Part shown: positions 7,932-16,150 of the stretch, piece after piece
Layout: every line of letters starts with the position of its first letter
Numbering within the stretch: position 1 is the first letter of the stretch
Made by a program: the position numbers and the translations under genes
From: Enterobacter cancerogenus
GTDB lineage: Bacteria > Pseudomonadota > Gammaproteobacteria > Enterobacterales > Enterobacteriaceae
Direction: 5' to 3'
Length of the DNA: 64,000 nt
Assembly: GCA_000773965.1 (NCBI GenBank)
Contig: JRUP01000045.1
Location: 59,969-123,968, forward strand
Notes under the pieces: model-generated
Database searches by the model: none
Told to the model about the DNA's origin: nothing
Seen by the model: the letters and a program-made list of their open reading frames with translations, nothing else

Positions 7932-8870
7932 ATGCGATCGCTAAACCGCCTGAAATGGCTGCATGCTTTTGAGGCAACCGCGCGGCACGGAAGCTTTACC
8001 GGCGCAGCGCACAAGCTGGGTGTCACATCAGCAGCGGTTGGCCAACTCGTTCGATCGCTCGAAGATTGGGTTGGACATCCGCTGCTTCACCGCACACGCA
8101 GCGGCAAAGCGCGTCTGACACTGGTTGATGAAGCTCAGGAAGCCCTTGAGGACATCACTCAGGGACTCGACAAGCTCGAAACCGGCCTGACTAAACTGCG
8201 TGGCCGCCGTGCGCGCTCAGCCATTGTTGTCACTGCGTCACAGGTTTTGATGATGAACTGGCTGATGGAGCGCCTGAACCGGTTCTCTGAAGTGCATGAA
8301 AATACCGATTTGCGCCTCAACGTGACGGACAAGCTGATGGATGTGTCACACGGTGAAGCGGATATCGGCATTCGTTGTGGGCTGGGAGACTGGCCTGGCG
8401 TGAACAAAACATGGCTGATGGATGAGGAAGCGGTATTAGTATGCAGTCCACGGCTTTCTCCGCCGCAAAAAATGACCTGTGGTGAATGGCTCGCCACGCA
8501 AAAGTTGATTCATGATGACACGCCACATCCCGGTGCAGACTTTCCTTCATGGGAGGATGTTCTTAAGGCGGTAAATGCACCTGAAGCACTTGAGAGTGGG
8601 CTGCATATCAACTCCACTGCAGCAGTGATTTTATCAGCGCTGAGCGGCCGGGGTGTTGCCATTGTTCGCCATGCGCTGGTTAAACAACTTATTGAAACCG
8701 GGCAACTCGTGCAGCTCCACCCTGAACAGCGTTGGCCGCTGAAATGGGCTTATTATCTGGTGACACCGCAACATCAGACTATGCGAAGTGAAGTCAGAAT
8801 GTTCCATGACTGGCTTATTGGGGACGTGAAGAGTGATGATGAGTCAATCGCATGTGAAGACAATCAATAA
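7932..8870 (+). CDS. LysR-family regulator (GcvA-like)
   Basis: The N-terminal HTH is clear (LHAFEATARHGSFTGAAHKLGVTSAAVGQLVRSLE), followed by the usual effector-binding domain, 312 residues in all. I place the start at the ATG 7932, which gives the normal LysR N-terminus; a GTG at 7872 with AGAAGAA upstream would add 20 residues. It probably controls the divergent SDR gene through the site at 7797-7819. The effector is unknown. Confidence 0.85.
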   Translation: MRSLNRLKWLHAFEATARHGSFTGAAHKLGVTSAAVGQLVRSLEDWVGHPLLHRTRSGKARLTLVDEAQEALEDITQGLDKLETGLTKLRGRRARSAIVVTASQVLMMNWLMERLNRFSEVHENTDLRLNVTDKLMDVSHGEADIGIRCGLGDWPGVNKTWLMDEEAVLVCSPRLSPPQKMTCGEWLATQKLIHDDTPHPGADFPSWEDVLKAVNAPEALESGLHINSTAAVILSALSGRGVAIVRHALVKQLIETGQLVQLHPEQRWPLKWAYYLVTPQHQTMRSEVRMFHDWLIGDVKSDDESIACEDNQ

Positions 8871-8948
8871 GTGGTGTATTTCGCAGGCAACCTGACTATG
8901 TTAGTGAACATATGCCGAATGCATTAACACCCCAAAACGAGGTTAAGG

Positions 8949-9485
8949 ATGATTTCACTGGGTTTTGTGTCAAAGAAAATGCTGACTAATTGGAGTGACG
9001 TTCCGCCCTACCTGCCTGATTTCCAGTTCCACGAAAAACACAGCGCAGTAATCCAAACCACCAGCCCGGAAAAGATCATGCCGCTTATCAAGGCATTCGA
9101 TCTTGAACAGGATGCGGTGATCCGGGCATTGATGTCGATACGACAGTTACCGCAGAAATTACAAAGAAAGGCGCGTGAAACCCACGATGATCAATTTGGT
9201 CTGCAAACTTTCACGCTTCTTCACGGCTCTGATTTTGAACTTTGCTATGGCTTAAGAGGCGAGTTTTGGCGCGCCGACTTTGGTCTGGAAAAGATTTCAG
9301 ACGCTGAAGAGTACCAGCAGCCCGCGCGGCCGGGTGCTGCAAAGCTGTTGCTGCGCTATCAAGTTAATATCATTAATGACAGCCAATCCGAACTCATTAC
9401 GGAAACGTTCATTCACTGCCCGGACAAAACCTCTCATTTTAAGATGGCAGCTTATTGGCTGGCGATCAGAGCGGAGGTGGTTTGA
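8949..9485 (+). CDS. Conserved hypothetical protein, possibly START/SRPBCC-like (178 aa)
   Basis: A soluble protein with no signal peptide or membrane segments. The arrangement (a short leader, a motif with P-x-Y-x-P-D, alternating strands and a closing amphipathic helix KMAAYWLAIRAEV) resembles SRPBCC ligand-binding folds, but I see no diagnostic motif. It is followed 64 bases later by a cupin gene on the same strand. Confidence 0.55.
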   Translation: MISLGFVSKKMLTNWSDVPPYLPDFQFHEKHSAVIQTTSPEKIMPLIKAFDLEQDAVIRALMSIRQLPQKLQRKARETHDDQFGLQTFTLLHGSDFELCYGLRGEFWRADFGLEKISDAEEYQQPARPGAAKLLLRYQVNIINDSQSELITETFIHCPDKTSHFKMAAYWLAIRAEVV

Positions 9486-9549
9486 TTCGACGCAGAACGT
9501 TGAGCGCCGTTAAGCGTGAGTTAGAAAAATATTCAGATAAGGAAACGAG

Positions 9550-9894
9550 ATGATTTCGCAAGAGAATGCTGAACATTATGTCTGGGGTGATAACTGCGAC
9601 GGTTGGTATTTAGTCAATCGTCAGGACATGCTGATTATTCATGAGAAGATGCCTCCTGGCACCTGTGAAACACGCCACTTTCACTCCGTCTCCAGACAAT
9701 TCTTTTTCGTTCTGCAGGGCGTCCTGACGATGGAACTGGAAGGTGTAAAACACGACATCAGGGCCCAGCAGGGATTAGAAATTGCCCCCGGCGCAAGGCA
9801 TCAAGCGAGGAACGACAGTGAAACTGCCGTTGAATTTCTTGTTATCTCCCATCCAACGCCACGAGGGGATCGTACTGATCTTTCAGCATGCTGA
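9550..9894 (+). CDS. Cupin-domain protein (114 aa)
   Basis: A single small beta-barrel cupin: motif 1 is PGTCETRHFHSVSRQFFFVLQG (positions about 37-58; metal ligands H-x-H and the later Glu/Gln), motif 2 is GLEIAPGARHQARN. Such mono-cupins are often isomerases, dioxygenase-like enzymes or sensor modules; the substrate is unknown. A ribosome-binding site, AAGGAAACG, precedes the ATG. It may be co-transcribed with the methyltransferase that follows after 42 bases. Confidence 0.75.
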   Translation: MISQENAEHYVWGDNCDGWYLVNRQDMLIIHEKMPPGTCETRHFHSVSRQFFFVLQGVLTMELEGVKHDIRAQQGLEIAPGARHQARNDSETAVEFLVISHPTPRGDRTDLSAC

Positions 9895-9936
9895 GTTTCA
9901 ACGATAATGAACCCTCAACCCCAATGAAGGCAGGCC

Positions 9937-10554
9937 ATGAATCACGAGAAAGAAGCTGAACATATTATTGATCTGTATCGGGAAGGTGCAGAAGTCTGGG
10001 ATAACTACCGCATTAAGAACTTCATCGAGCAGCATTGGTTGACGCGTTTTCTGGATCTGATTCCTGCTGGCGGTGAGATCCTGGATGTGGGCTGCGGCGC
10101 GGGTATTCCTATTGCGCATTACTTTTTACAGCAGCAATTCAAGGTCACGGGTGTGGATGCTTCCGAGCCGATGATTGCCCGCTGTCGGGAAAGATTCCCA
10201 CAGGCGCAATGGCATATTGCCGACATGCGCACGCTGGCACTCGCGAAGGCTTTCAACGGTATCATCGCTTGGGACAGCTTCTTCCACCTGACGCGCGATC
10301 ATCAACGCGCGATGTTTCCACGTTTTGCTCAGCATGCCCAGAACGGCGCGGCATTGATGTTCACCAGCGGGCACGGCGACGGCGAAGCAATGGGCACTTT
10401 CCTTGACCGTCCGCTCTATCATGCCAGTCTGGATCACGATGAGTTCCGCCAACTGCTGTCGGATAACAGTTTCAGCGTGGTTAATCAGGTCACCGAAGAT
10501 GCCACCTGCGGTGGCAGAACGGTGTGGCTGGCTCAGAAAAACAAAACTGCTTAG
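9937..10554 (+). CDS. Class I SAM-dependent methyltransferase (205 aa)
   Basis: Rossmann-fold methyltransferase of the UbiE/TrmN type: motif I ILDVGCGAGIPIAHYF near residue 49, the acidic residue of motif II in VTGVDASEPMI, and IADMRTL followed by FNGIIAWDSFFHL in motif III/IV. The length fits small-molecule methyltransferases. No neighbour indicates the substrate. Its last four bases overlap the end of the convergent antitoxin gene. Confidence 0.8.
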   Translation: MNHEKEAEHIIDLYREGAEVWDNYRIKNFIEQHWLTRFLDLIPAGGEILDVGCGAGIPIAHYFLQQQFKVTGVDASEPMIARCRERFPQAQWHIADMRTLALAKAFNGIIAWDSFFHLTRDHQRAMFPRFAQHAQNGAALMFTSGHGDGEAMGTFLDRPLYHASLDHDEFRQLLSDNSFSVVNQVTEDATCGGRTVWLAQKNKTA

Positions 10555-10850
10555 AGCGCAAAATCGACGTGCTGGCCGCCAGGCATATTTACGCCAATCG
10601 TTAATTGCCCGCCCAGCGCCTCAACATAACGCTTTAAGGTGGCAATTTTCAGGTCTTCGCCGCGCGCTTCAATTGCTGCAACCGACGGTTGAGCGATTCC
10701 CATGGCTTCCGCTTGTTGTTTTTGCGTTTTTTGCAGCGCCTCGCGTAACTTATAAAGTTGGGAGTCCAGGCGCATTGCCACCACTTTATCATTGACCTGA
10801 ACGAGCTCCTCAGGCGTTAAATCCGCCATCAGGTCTTCTAACGTTTTCAT
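10551..10850 (-). CDS. XRE/HigA-type antitoxin with helix-turn-helix
   Basis: This 99-residue protein has an XRE helix-turn-helix (KTQKQQAEAMGIAQPSVAAIEAR, about residues 42-65) and is encoded three bases after the toxin gene, the reversed toxin-first order of higBA-like pairs. It should neutralise the toxin and repress the operon by binding the inverted repeats upstream of the toxin gene. Confidence 0.8.
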   Translation of the reverse strand: MKTLEDLMADLTPEELVQVNDKVVAMRLDSQLYKLREALQKTQKQQAEAMGIAQPSVAAIEARGEDLKIATLKRYVEALGGQLTIGVNMPGGQHVDFAL

Positions 10851-10853
10851 ATT

Positions 10854-11207
10854 TCAGCCCTTTTCTATCAGAGATAAATGCTTTTGGTACTCTTTTTCAG
10901 CTGTAATTATCATCGTCTTATAGAAACGTTTTTCATTCTTGCCCTCTTTATTTCCAGCGCAAAGTACGATTGCTCTTCGTTTGGGGTCGAAGACGAAAAA
11001 AGCTCTGATCGGCCGACCATGACTTTGTACTCTTAGCTCCTTCATGTTTACGATCTTTGAAGCGTAGACCGTATCGACATAAGGGCGGCCTAGATGGGGA
11101 CCATCCTGTTTAAGAAGATTCAGCGCGGCGAGGATATCAAGCTGCATGTCTCTATCTTGTTCGTTAAACCACGCTACAAAGAGATCCGTTGTCCTAACAC
11201 TCCACAC
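10854..11207 (-). CDS. RelE/HigB-type toxin (117 aa)
   Basis: The sequence matches the RelE/HigB mRNA-interferase superfamily in the phage-derived Gp49-like branch: FVAWFNEQDRDMQLDI at the start, then GRPYVDTV, KELRVQSHGRPIRAFFVFDPKRRAIVLCAGNKEGKNEKRFY, and a C-terminal helix. The R-x-x-F-x-x-D-P-x-R block and the K-x-x-K/RFY end are the family core. The start is a GTG with AAGGA six bases upstream; an ATG seven bases earlier is out of frame. It is first in a two-gene operon with the XRE antitoxin. Confidence 0.85.
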   Translation of the reverse strand: MWSVRTTDLFVAWFNEQDRDMQLDILAALNLLKQDGPHLGRPYVDTVYASKIVNMKELRVQSHGRPIRAFFVFDPKRRAIVLCAGNKEGKNEKRFYKTMIITAEKEYQKHLSLIEKG

Positions 11208-11213
11208 AATACA

Positions 11214-11261
11214 TCCTTATAGATTAGAGTCTATACAAGGATATATATATTACAATCTATA
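11214..11261. promoter_or_regulatory. Candidate operator of the toxin-antitoxin operon
   Basis: Nested inverted repeats directly upstream of the toxin GTG: TCCTTATAGA against TCTATACAAGGA (11214-11241), and TATAGATT (11219-11226) against AATCTATA (11254-11261). The stretch is very AT-rich and also contains TATATATATT, a possible -10 region. Autoregulation by the HTH antitoxin is the expected use. Confidence 0.6.
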
Positions 11262-11414
11262 TTGAGCCATTCCTGACTACATAGCAGTCAAGTGCTATAA
11301 ACGAGAGCACGCTTCATTAGTTTTGCGCATTCTTGTCGCGTTGTGTCAAAAATTTCAGATACATATCCGAAAAAAAGACGGCTTTGCCCCACGTTGATGC
11401 CTTTGCTTAACGAC

Positions 11415-13316
11415 TCACCGCCCCTCAATCATCCCCCACATCCCTGCAAACACCCCACTCAGGCTTTTGTTTCCCACTTCCGAAAGGTGGTTGTCATCGC
11501 GATACAGCGGCACATTCTCTTTCGCTCCGTAGCAGAAACGGCTGTCACACAATCCCTGCGTGGCATCCAGCAAGGTAACGTTAGGTGAAAGCGCCGCGAT
11601 ATTGTTGAGCATTGCCAAGGCATCCTGGTGACGTGATTGATACTCGGCACGAGATTGCTGAATTGATAGCGTTTTGCCGCGCATCGCATCGCGTGACATG
11701 CGATAAATCACGTCATAACCGAATTCCGGCACCGGCGTCATGATAAAAACGCGATGATGGCTGGCGAGCTGTTTCACCGCGGCGCCAAAATGCTGTTGGT
11801 AGGCGGCGATGGAACTGCCGTCCTGCCTGAAGCTATAGGTCGGTGCGCTGCTGCCGCTGCCATACTCGCCGTGTAGATAAAACGACACGCGATTGATGAT
11901 CAATACCGATGCATTGGGGTATTTGCGTTCGATATCGGCCAATGCCGCCTTCACAAAGCCACCGCAATCAGGGCTGGCGCTGCGTTGAATCTCCGGCACC
12001 GAAGGGCAGCCAGACTGCGCGATGAACACCACGCCATCCTGTGTTCTCGCGCTGGCCACAATCGAGGACAACATCGCGGCGGCGTGACTATCACCCAGCA
12101 CCACCAGATTCACCTTTCTGGCATCACCAAACACGCACTGTGGTGATGTGATGCCACTGAGCACAAAGCAATTTTTAGCCAGCGCAAAGCGTTGCTGTGA
12201 ATAGTGATCGATTGAGGCCACCACGGCGGGCGCGCGCGAAGGGATTCCCGCCCTCGCAACGATCGTCACACCGAACAACATCACCACAGCAGCCTGTCCC
12301 AGCGCGATATAGGTTTTCCGGCTGAACCAGCTTTGCCTGTTCTCAACCCAGACGTAAGAAGCCCAACCGGCAGCCAGTGACAGCAGGATCAGTAATACCT
12401 GGCTGACGAACGTGACCGGCCAGTCCGCCAGATGCCAGAACACCCACAAGGGCCAATGCCATAAATAGATCGAATAAGACGTTTTACCGATGTGCTGCAT
12501 CACGCGATGATTTAACCACCGACTGTTCTGTACCCCCGCATGAAGGATCAGCGCGGTGAACAACACCGGTATCAACGTCATGATGCCGGGCCACGCGATA
12601 TTCTCATCAAATATCAGCGCACACAGAATCAGCGCCAGAATACTCAAGGGTGGAACCCAGCCCTGCCCGCTCAGTCGCGTTTTAGGTGCCAGATACACTA
12701 ATCCGCCAACCAGCATTTCCCACGCGCGGGTGGGCAATAAATAATACGTGGCGGTGAGATGATAATCAGTGGCAACCATCGCCAGCACCAGGCCAAACGA
12801 CAACAGCGCAGCGATGCCCATCACCCAGGCAAATTGCTGGCGCAGGAAACGTGCGGTGAACATTAACGCCAGAGGCAATAATAAATAAAACTGCCACTCA
12901 ACGCTTAATGACCAGGTATGCAGCAGCCATTTATACACCGAACCGGTATCAAAATAACCGCCCTGTTTGAAATAGACCACATTGGAGATAAAACCGAGGC
13001 TGGAGACCGCATGCTCCGCCATGCGTTGATACTCGTCTGGCGGCATCAGGAAATAACCCATCAACATTAATATTGCGCACAGCACCATTAATGGCGGGAT
13101 AATTCGCCTGCAGCGCGCGGCATAGAAAGCCATCAGTGAAAATTTCTGATGATTAAGTCGCGAGAGAATAATTCCCGTCATTAAATAACCAGAAATAACA
13201 AAGAACACATCCACACCGAGGAATCCCCCACTCACCTGGGTAAAACCAAAGTGGTAGAGGATGACTAACATAACCGCATAGGCACGCAGCCCGTTTATGT
13301 CAGAGCGGAAACTCAT
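11415..13316 (-). CDS. Acyltransferase-3/SGNH fusion, surface-glycan O-acyltransferase (633 aa)
   Basis: The N-terminal half (residues 1 to about 360) is an OafA/YrhL-type acyltransferase-3 domain with 10-11 membrane helices, starting with the diagnostic DINGLRAYAVMLVILYHFGF (catalytic His in YHFGF) and the GGFLGVDVFFVISGYLM block with R residues after it. The C-terminal half is a periplasmic SGNH esterase-like domain: VVLGDSHAAA and the D-x-N-H of DDNHLSEVG. The pair usually acetylates O-antigen, capsule or peptidoglycan sugars. It stands alone here, with no polysaccharide genes beside it. Confidence 0.88.
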   Translation of the reverse strand: MSFRSDINGLRAYAVMLVILYHFGFTQVSGGFLGVDVFFVISGYLMTGIILSRLNHQKFSLMAFYAARCRRIIPPLMVLCAILMLMGYFLMPPDEYQRMAEHAVSSLGFISNVVYFKQGGYFDTGSVYKWLLHTWSLSVEWQFYLLLPLALMFTARFLRQQFAWVMGIAALLSFGLVLAMVATDYHLTATYYLLPTRAWEMLVGGLVYLAPKTRLSGQGWVPPLSILALILCALIFDENIAWPGIMTLIPVLFTALILHAGVQNSRWLNHRVMQHIGKTSYSIYLWHWPLWVFWHLADWPVTFVSQVLLILLSLAAGWASYVWVENRQSWFSRKTYIALGQAAVVMLFGVTIVARAGIPSRAPAVVASIDHYSQQRFALAKNCFVLSGITSPQCVFGDARKVNLVVLGDSHAAAMLSSIVASARTQDGVVFIAQSGCPSVPEIQRSASPDCGGFVKAALADIERKYPNASVLIINRVSFYLHGEYGSGSSAPTYSFRQDGSSIAAYQQHFGAAVKQLASHHRVFIMTPVPEFGYDVIYRMSRDAMRGKTLSIQQSRAEYQSRHQDALAMLNNIAALSPNVTLLDATQGLCDSRFCYGAKENVPLYRDDNHLSEVGNKSLSGVFAGMWGMIEGR

Positions 13317-14014
13317 TGGAATGATCCCTGAAAGAGGTTTTCAGGATAATGTAAAGATTGTGATAAAGCGCGGCAATCGATGAAAGCGAGGTGGACCCAT
13401 GGCCATAACCCCCATAATGGAACTGTATACCCGGTCCTTTTTCTTAAGATAAGAAAATTACAGTTTGAATTTTCATTGAGTTGCTAAAAGAGAAAGATCC
13501 TTCGCCTCAGTTAACTGGTTATTGATTTGAATGAGATGAGAACAGAATATTAAGAATAATGACACACCTCCATCAATGGATATTAACGAACAAGGAAAGT
13601 TGAACAATACAGGTTTATCTGGCGCTAATGTCACCACTGAATTTTCAATTAAACGATAGCCTCATGAGGCAAACATCAGAGCTGCGGCCATTAAGGGTTG
13701 ATGCACCAAAACCGCCCACTGCGCGCTACCGTGAGCAAGACGGTTGGCCAGTTGTCACGCGCGCCGCTGCTCAGGTTAATCACAAAGGAGGGTGATATCG
13801 ACAATCACATGAGTTTAAACACATCGGAAAAAAGTAATCACATAAAATCCAACTTGCAATCTTCCTTAGATATCTTTACACCCATAATAAGATTTATCTA
13901 TATCTGAAAGTTATTAAGATCCCCTTAAGATTTTTGTGCTTCACTTATTCACTGGCGAACACCAGATTTGACGCATTGCGTTATCACAATACTCTCAATG
14001 AGCAAGGGTGAATT
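13317..14014. other. Long AT-rich intergenic stretch without a clear gene
   Basis: About 700 bases between the acyltransferase start and the YoaK-family start. It should contain both promoters. The only open frames are short; one of 32 codons from 13809 lacks a well-placed ribosome-binding site. I see no repeat or RNA element. Confidence 0.5.
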
Positions 14015-14763
14015 ATGCTGATAAAACTGAAACGCACCAGAACACACGTTGAAGATCGTAATCTCGCCCTGTGCCTGGCCACATCAGCGGATTATTGAAC
14101 GCAATGGCGTTAGCCGCCTTTGGCTTTTTTCCCTCGCATATGTCCGGCAACATCGCACAAATCTCCAGCGATTTGAATGAGATGGATATACGTAATCTTA
14201 AAGTCTTCATTGCCATGATTGGTGCCTTTGTCACCGGTGCGGTGGTGGCAAGGATTTCGGTGGTGCTTGGCGTGATTAATGGGCTACGCACCATATTTAG
14301 CTGCATTCTATTGGTTGAAGGCGTGTTATTAATATTGACGTCGCTGTTCGAGATCTATTATTTCTCATCGAATAATAACGCAGAAATATTATTACTACTG
14401 GCATTTTTAATGGGTGTGCACAATTCCACCTCGACGCAACTTTCGAACGGCCGCGTACGATCGACCCATATTACCGGCACACTAACCGATGCAGGTATCT
14501 CTATCGGTTCGGTATTTGTTGCATTATTACGCCGCGATCCCTCCAAAAACATCCGTGCCTTTAAACAACAGCTGAATACCCATCTGGTGACCATTTTCTC
14601 CTTCCTGACCGGTGGTATTGTCGGCCTGCTGATCTTCAATGCTTTGGGATTTGGATCGCTGATTGGGCCCGGATTGATTCTGGTGGTGATTGCCACGCTT
14701 TCGATCATTTTCACGCTTTATAAAGTGAAGCGTCGCGGTTACGCCAAAGCGATTCCTTCTTAA
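14015..14763 (+). pseudogene. YoaK/DUF1275 family membrane protein, frameshifted near its start
   Basis: The ATG at 14015 (AAGGG upstream) begins a normal DUF1275 N-terminus (RTRTHVEDRNLALCLATSA) but stops at 14096-14098. The rest of the family sequence (GLLNAMALAAFGFFPSHMSGN and the six membrane helices after it) is read from the next frame to 14763. Adding one G in GCGG at 14087-14091 would restore a single 250-residue protein. The downstream frame has no break. It is therefore either a recent one-base deletion or a sequencing error. DUF1275 proteins are predicted inner-membrane transporters of unknown substrate. Confidence 0.8.
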
Positions 14764-14838
14764 GACGGAATCAGCAGTGGTCATTCTGCGATGCAGGCGA
14801 TATAACAAAAGCAGGACAATCTCATCGCAGAGGACGAC

Positions 14839-15468
14839 ATGGCGCTTTCACACGAATTGATTTTAATCTACACCACCTATTTTGTTGCCACCGCCAGCCC
14901 TGGCCCGAGCAATATGGCGATCATGGGCACGGCAATGAAGAAAGGACGCGGTGCCGCACTGGCGCTGGCAAGTGGTGTGATCAGCGGTTCGATGATGTGG
15001 GCGCTGCTGGCAGCCTGCGGCGTGTTAACCGTACTGGCAACCTTTGCTCAGCTCTTGATTGTGCTGAAAATCGGCGGTGGCTTATATCTGCTGTGGCTGG
15101 CCTATAAGGCGGGTAAATCGGCTTTACGCCGTCCCGATGCGAATGAATTCAGCGCCAACGGCGATAAAGTCGCCTTTGCCAGGCTGTTTCGTCAGGGGAT
15201 TTTGATGCACGTCGGTAATCCCAAGGCGATTTTGACCTGGGTGGCGATCATGTCGGTAGCACTGAAACCGGATGCAGCGGCCTCAACCTTGCCGATGATT
15301 ATCGCCGGATGTGCCACGATCTGCGTGCTGGTGTTTTGCGGCTATGCGCTGCTGTTCTCCACTGCGGTGATGGCGGCATTTTATCGCCGTATCCGCCGTG
15401 GGCTGGATGCGCTGCTGGCCTGCTGCTTCGCCGTTGCGGGATTGAAACTGGTGTTTAGCCGGAATTAA
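14839..15468 (+). CDS. LysE/RhtB-family amino-acid or metabolite exporter (209 aa)
   Basis: Six membrane helices and the family start: YFVATASPGPSNMAIMGTAMKKGRGAALALASG, then GGGLYLLWLAYKAGKSALRR and the HVGNPKAILTWVAIMS block. RhtB-type proteins export threonine, homoserine or related compounds across the inner membrane by proton exchange. Length is typical. It is monocistronic, with a hairpin right after the stop. Confidence 0.88.
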   Translation: MALSHELILIYTTYFVATASPGPSNMAIMGTAMKKGRGAALALASGVISGSMMWALLAACGVLTVLATFAQLLIVLKIGGGLYLLWLAYKAGKSALRRPDANEFSANGDKVAFARLFRQGILMHVGNPKAILTWVAIMSVALKPDAAASTLPMIIAGCATICVLVFCGYALLFSTAVMAAFYRRIRRGLDALLACCFAVAGLKLVFSRN

Positions 15469-15474
15469 ACGGGG

Positions 15475-15499
15475 GCGGTGCTGGCAAGCGCAGCACCGC
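15475..15499. terminator. Hairpin between convergent genes, probable shared terminator
   Basis: GCGGTGCTG and CAGCACCGC form a perfect nine-base stem with a seven-base loop. It lies between the exporter stop and the lipoprotein stop. The T-run is weak on both sides. Confidence 0.6.
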
Positions 15500-15506
15500 T
15501 TGCAAA

Positions 15507-15965
15507 TCAGGAGTTGTTTGGCGCAGCGGCCTGCGTTTCGCTAAAGGTCGGCTTCTGACGCGTCACCGAATAGACCACGTTTTTCGGGCCTTTGGTGTCG
15601 GTGGTCACATCCACCGACGCGATGGTCACCTTGCCAAAACCAAACAGAGTCTGCACGTAACCACCGATCTGGTGTTTACCTTCAGCAACGCGAATCTCTT
15701 TATTCTCGCCTTTCTGCAACAGCCCGGCATCCTGACCATCTACCGTCACGTAAACGGATGAGCCGTCATCAGTGCGGGTGACCAAATGCGATACGTTAAT
15801 CACCGTAGGGCCACTTTCAAACTGCGAAGGAATGTTGTCATTCTCGATGGGGGCAGCGGCTGGAGCGTCAGCTTGCGCCGTAGCGTTGCTATCTGCGGCG
15901 TGGCGTGCACAACCGGTAAGCATAAGTGCGGCCGTCAGAGCGGCCAGAGTGAAACGCGAAAACAT
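15507..15965 (-). CDS. Predicted outer-membrane or periplasmic lipoprotein (152 aa)
   Basis: It has a type II signal peptide: a hydrophobic core then LTGCAR, with the lipidated Cys at residue 19. An Ala/Asp-rich linker (residues 22-45) follows, then a compact beta-rich domain with VYVTVDGQDAGLLQKGENKEIRVAEGKHQI, which resembles PEGA-like or surface-stalk domains. No enzyme motif. Function unknown. The residue after Cys is Ala, so outer-membrane sorting is expected. Confidence 0.7.
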   Translation of the reverse strand: MFSRFTLAALTAALMLTGCARHAADSNATAQADAPAAAPIENDNIPSQFESGPTVINVSHLVTRTDDGSSVYVTVDGQDAGLLQKGENKEIRVAEGKHQIGGYVQTLFGFGKVTIASVDVTTDTKGPKNVVYSVTRQKPTFSETQAAAPNNS

Positions 15966-16115
15966 CGTGACGAAAAACCTTTTGCTAAATGAGAAGCGAT
16001 TATTTTAGCGTGCCTCGCGGAGTGATGACAGTCACACAAATCCAGTATTTTCCGAAAACCTGTCTCCAGGTGTTTCATCTGCAGGAAAGCAGCACGGAAT
16101 GCAAATGGCTTAATC

Positions 16116-16139
16116 CAGGGCGCCCGCATGGACGCCCTG
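16116..16139 (-). terminator. Hairpin downstream of the siderophore receptor gene
   Basis: CAGGGCG (16116-16122) pairs with CGCCCTG (16133-16139). It begins 12 bases past the receptor stop codon. There is no T-run, so it may protect the mRNA end rather than terminate. Confidence 0.4.
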
Positions 16140-16150
16140 CCTTATCACGC

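Noticed and set aside
13698-13907. 69-codon frame in the long intergenic stretch
   Set aside because: No ribosome-binding site, no family similarity, low-quality codon use.
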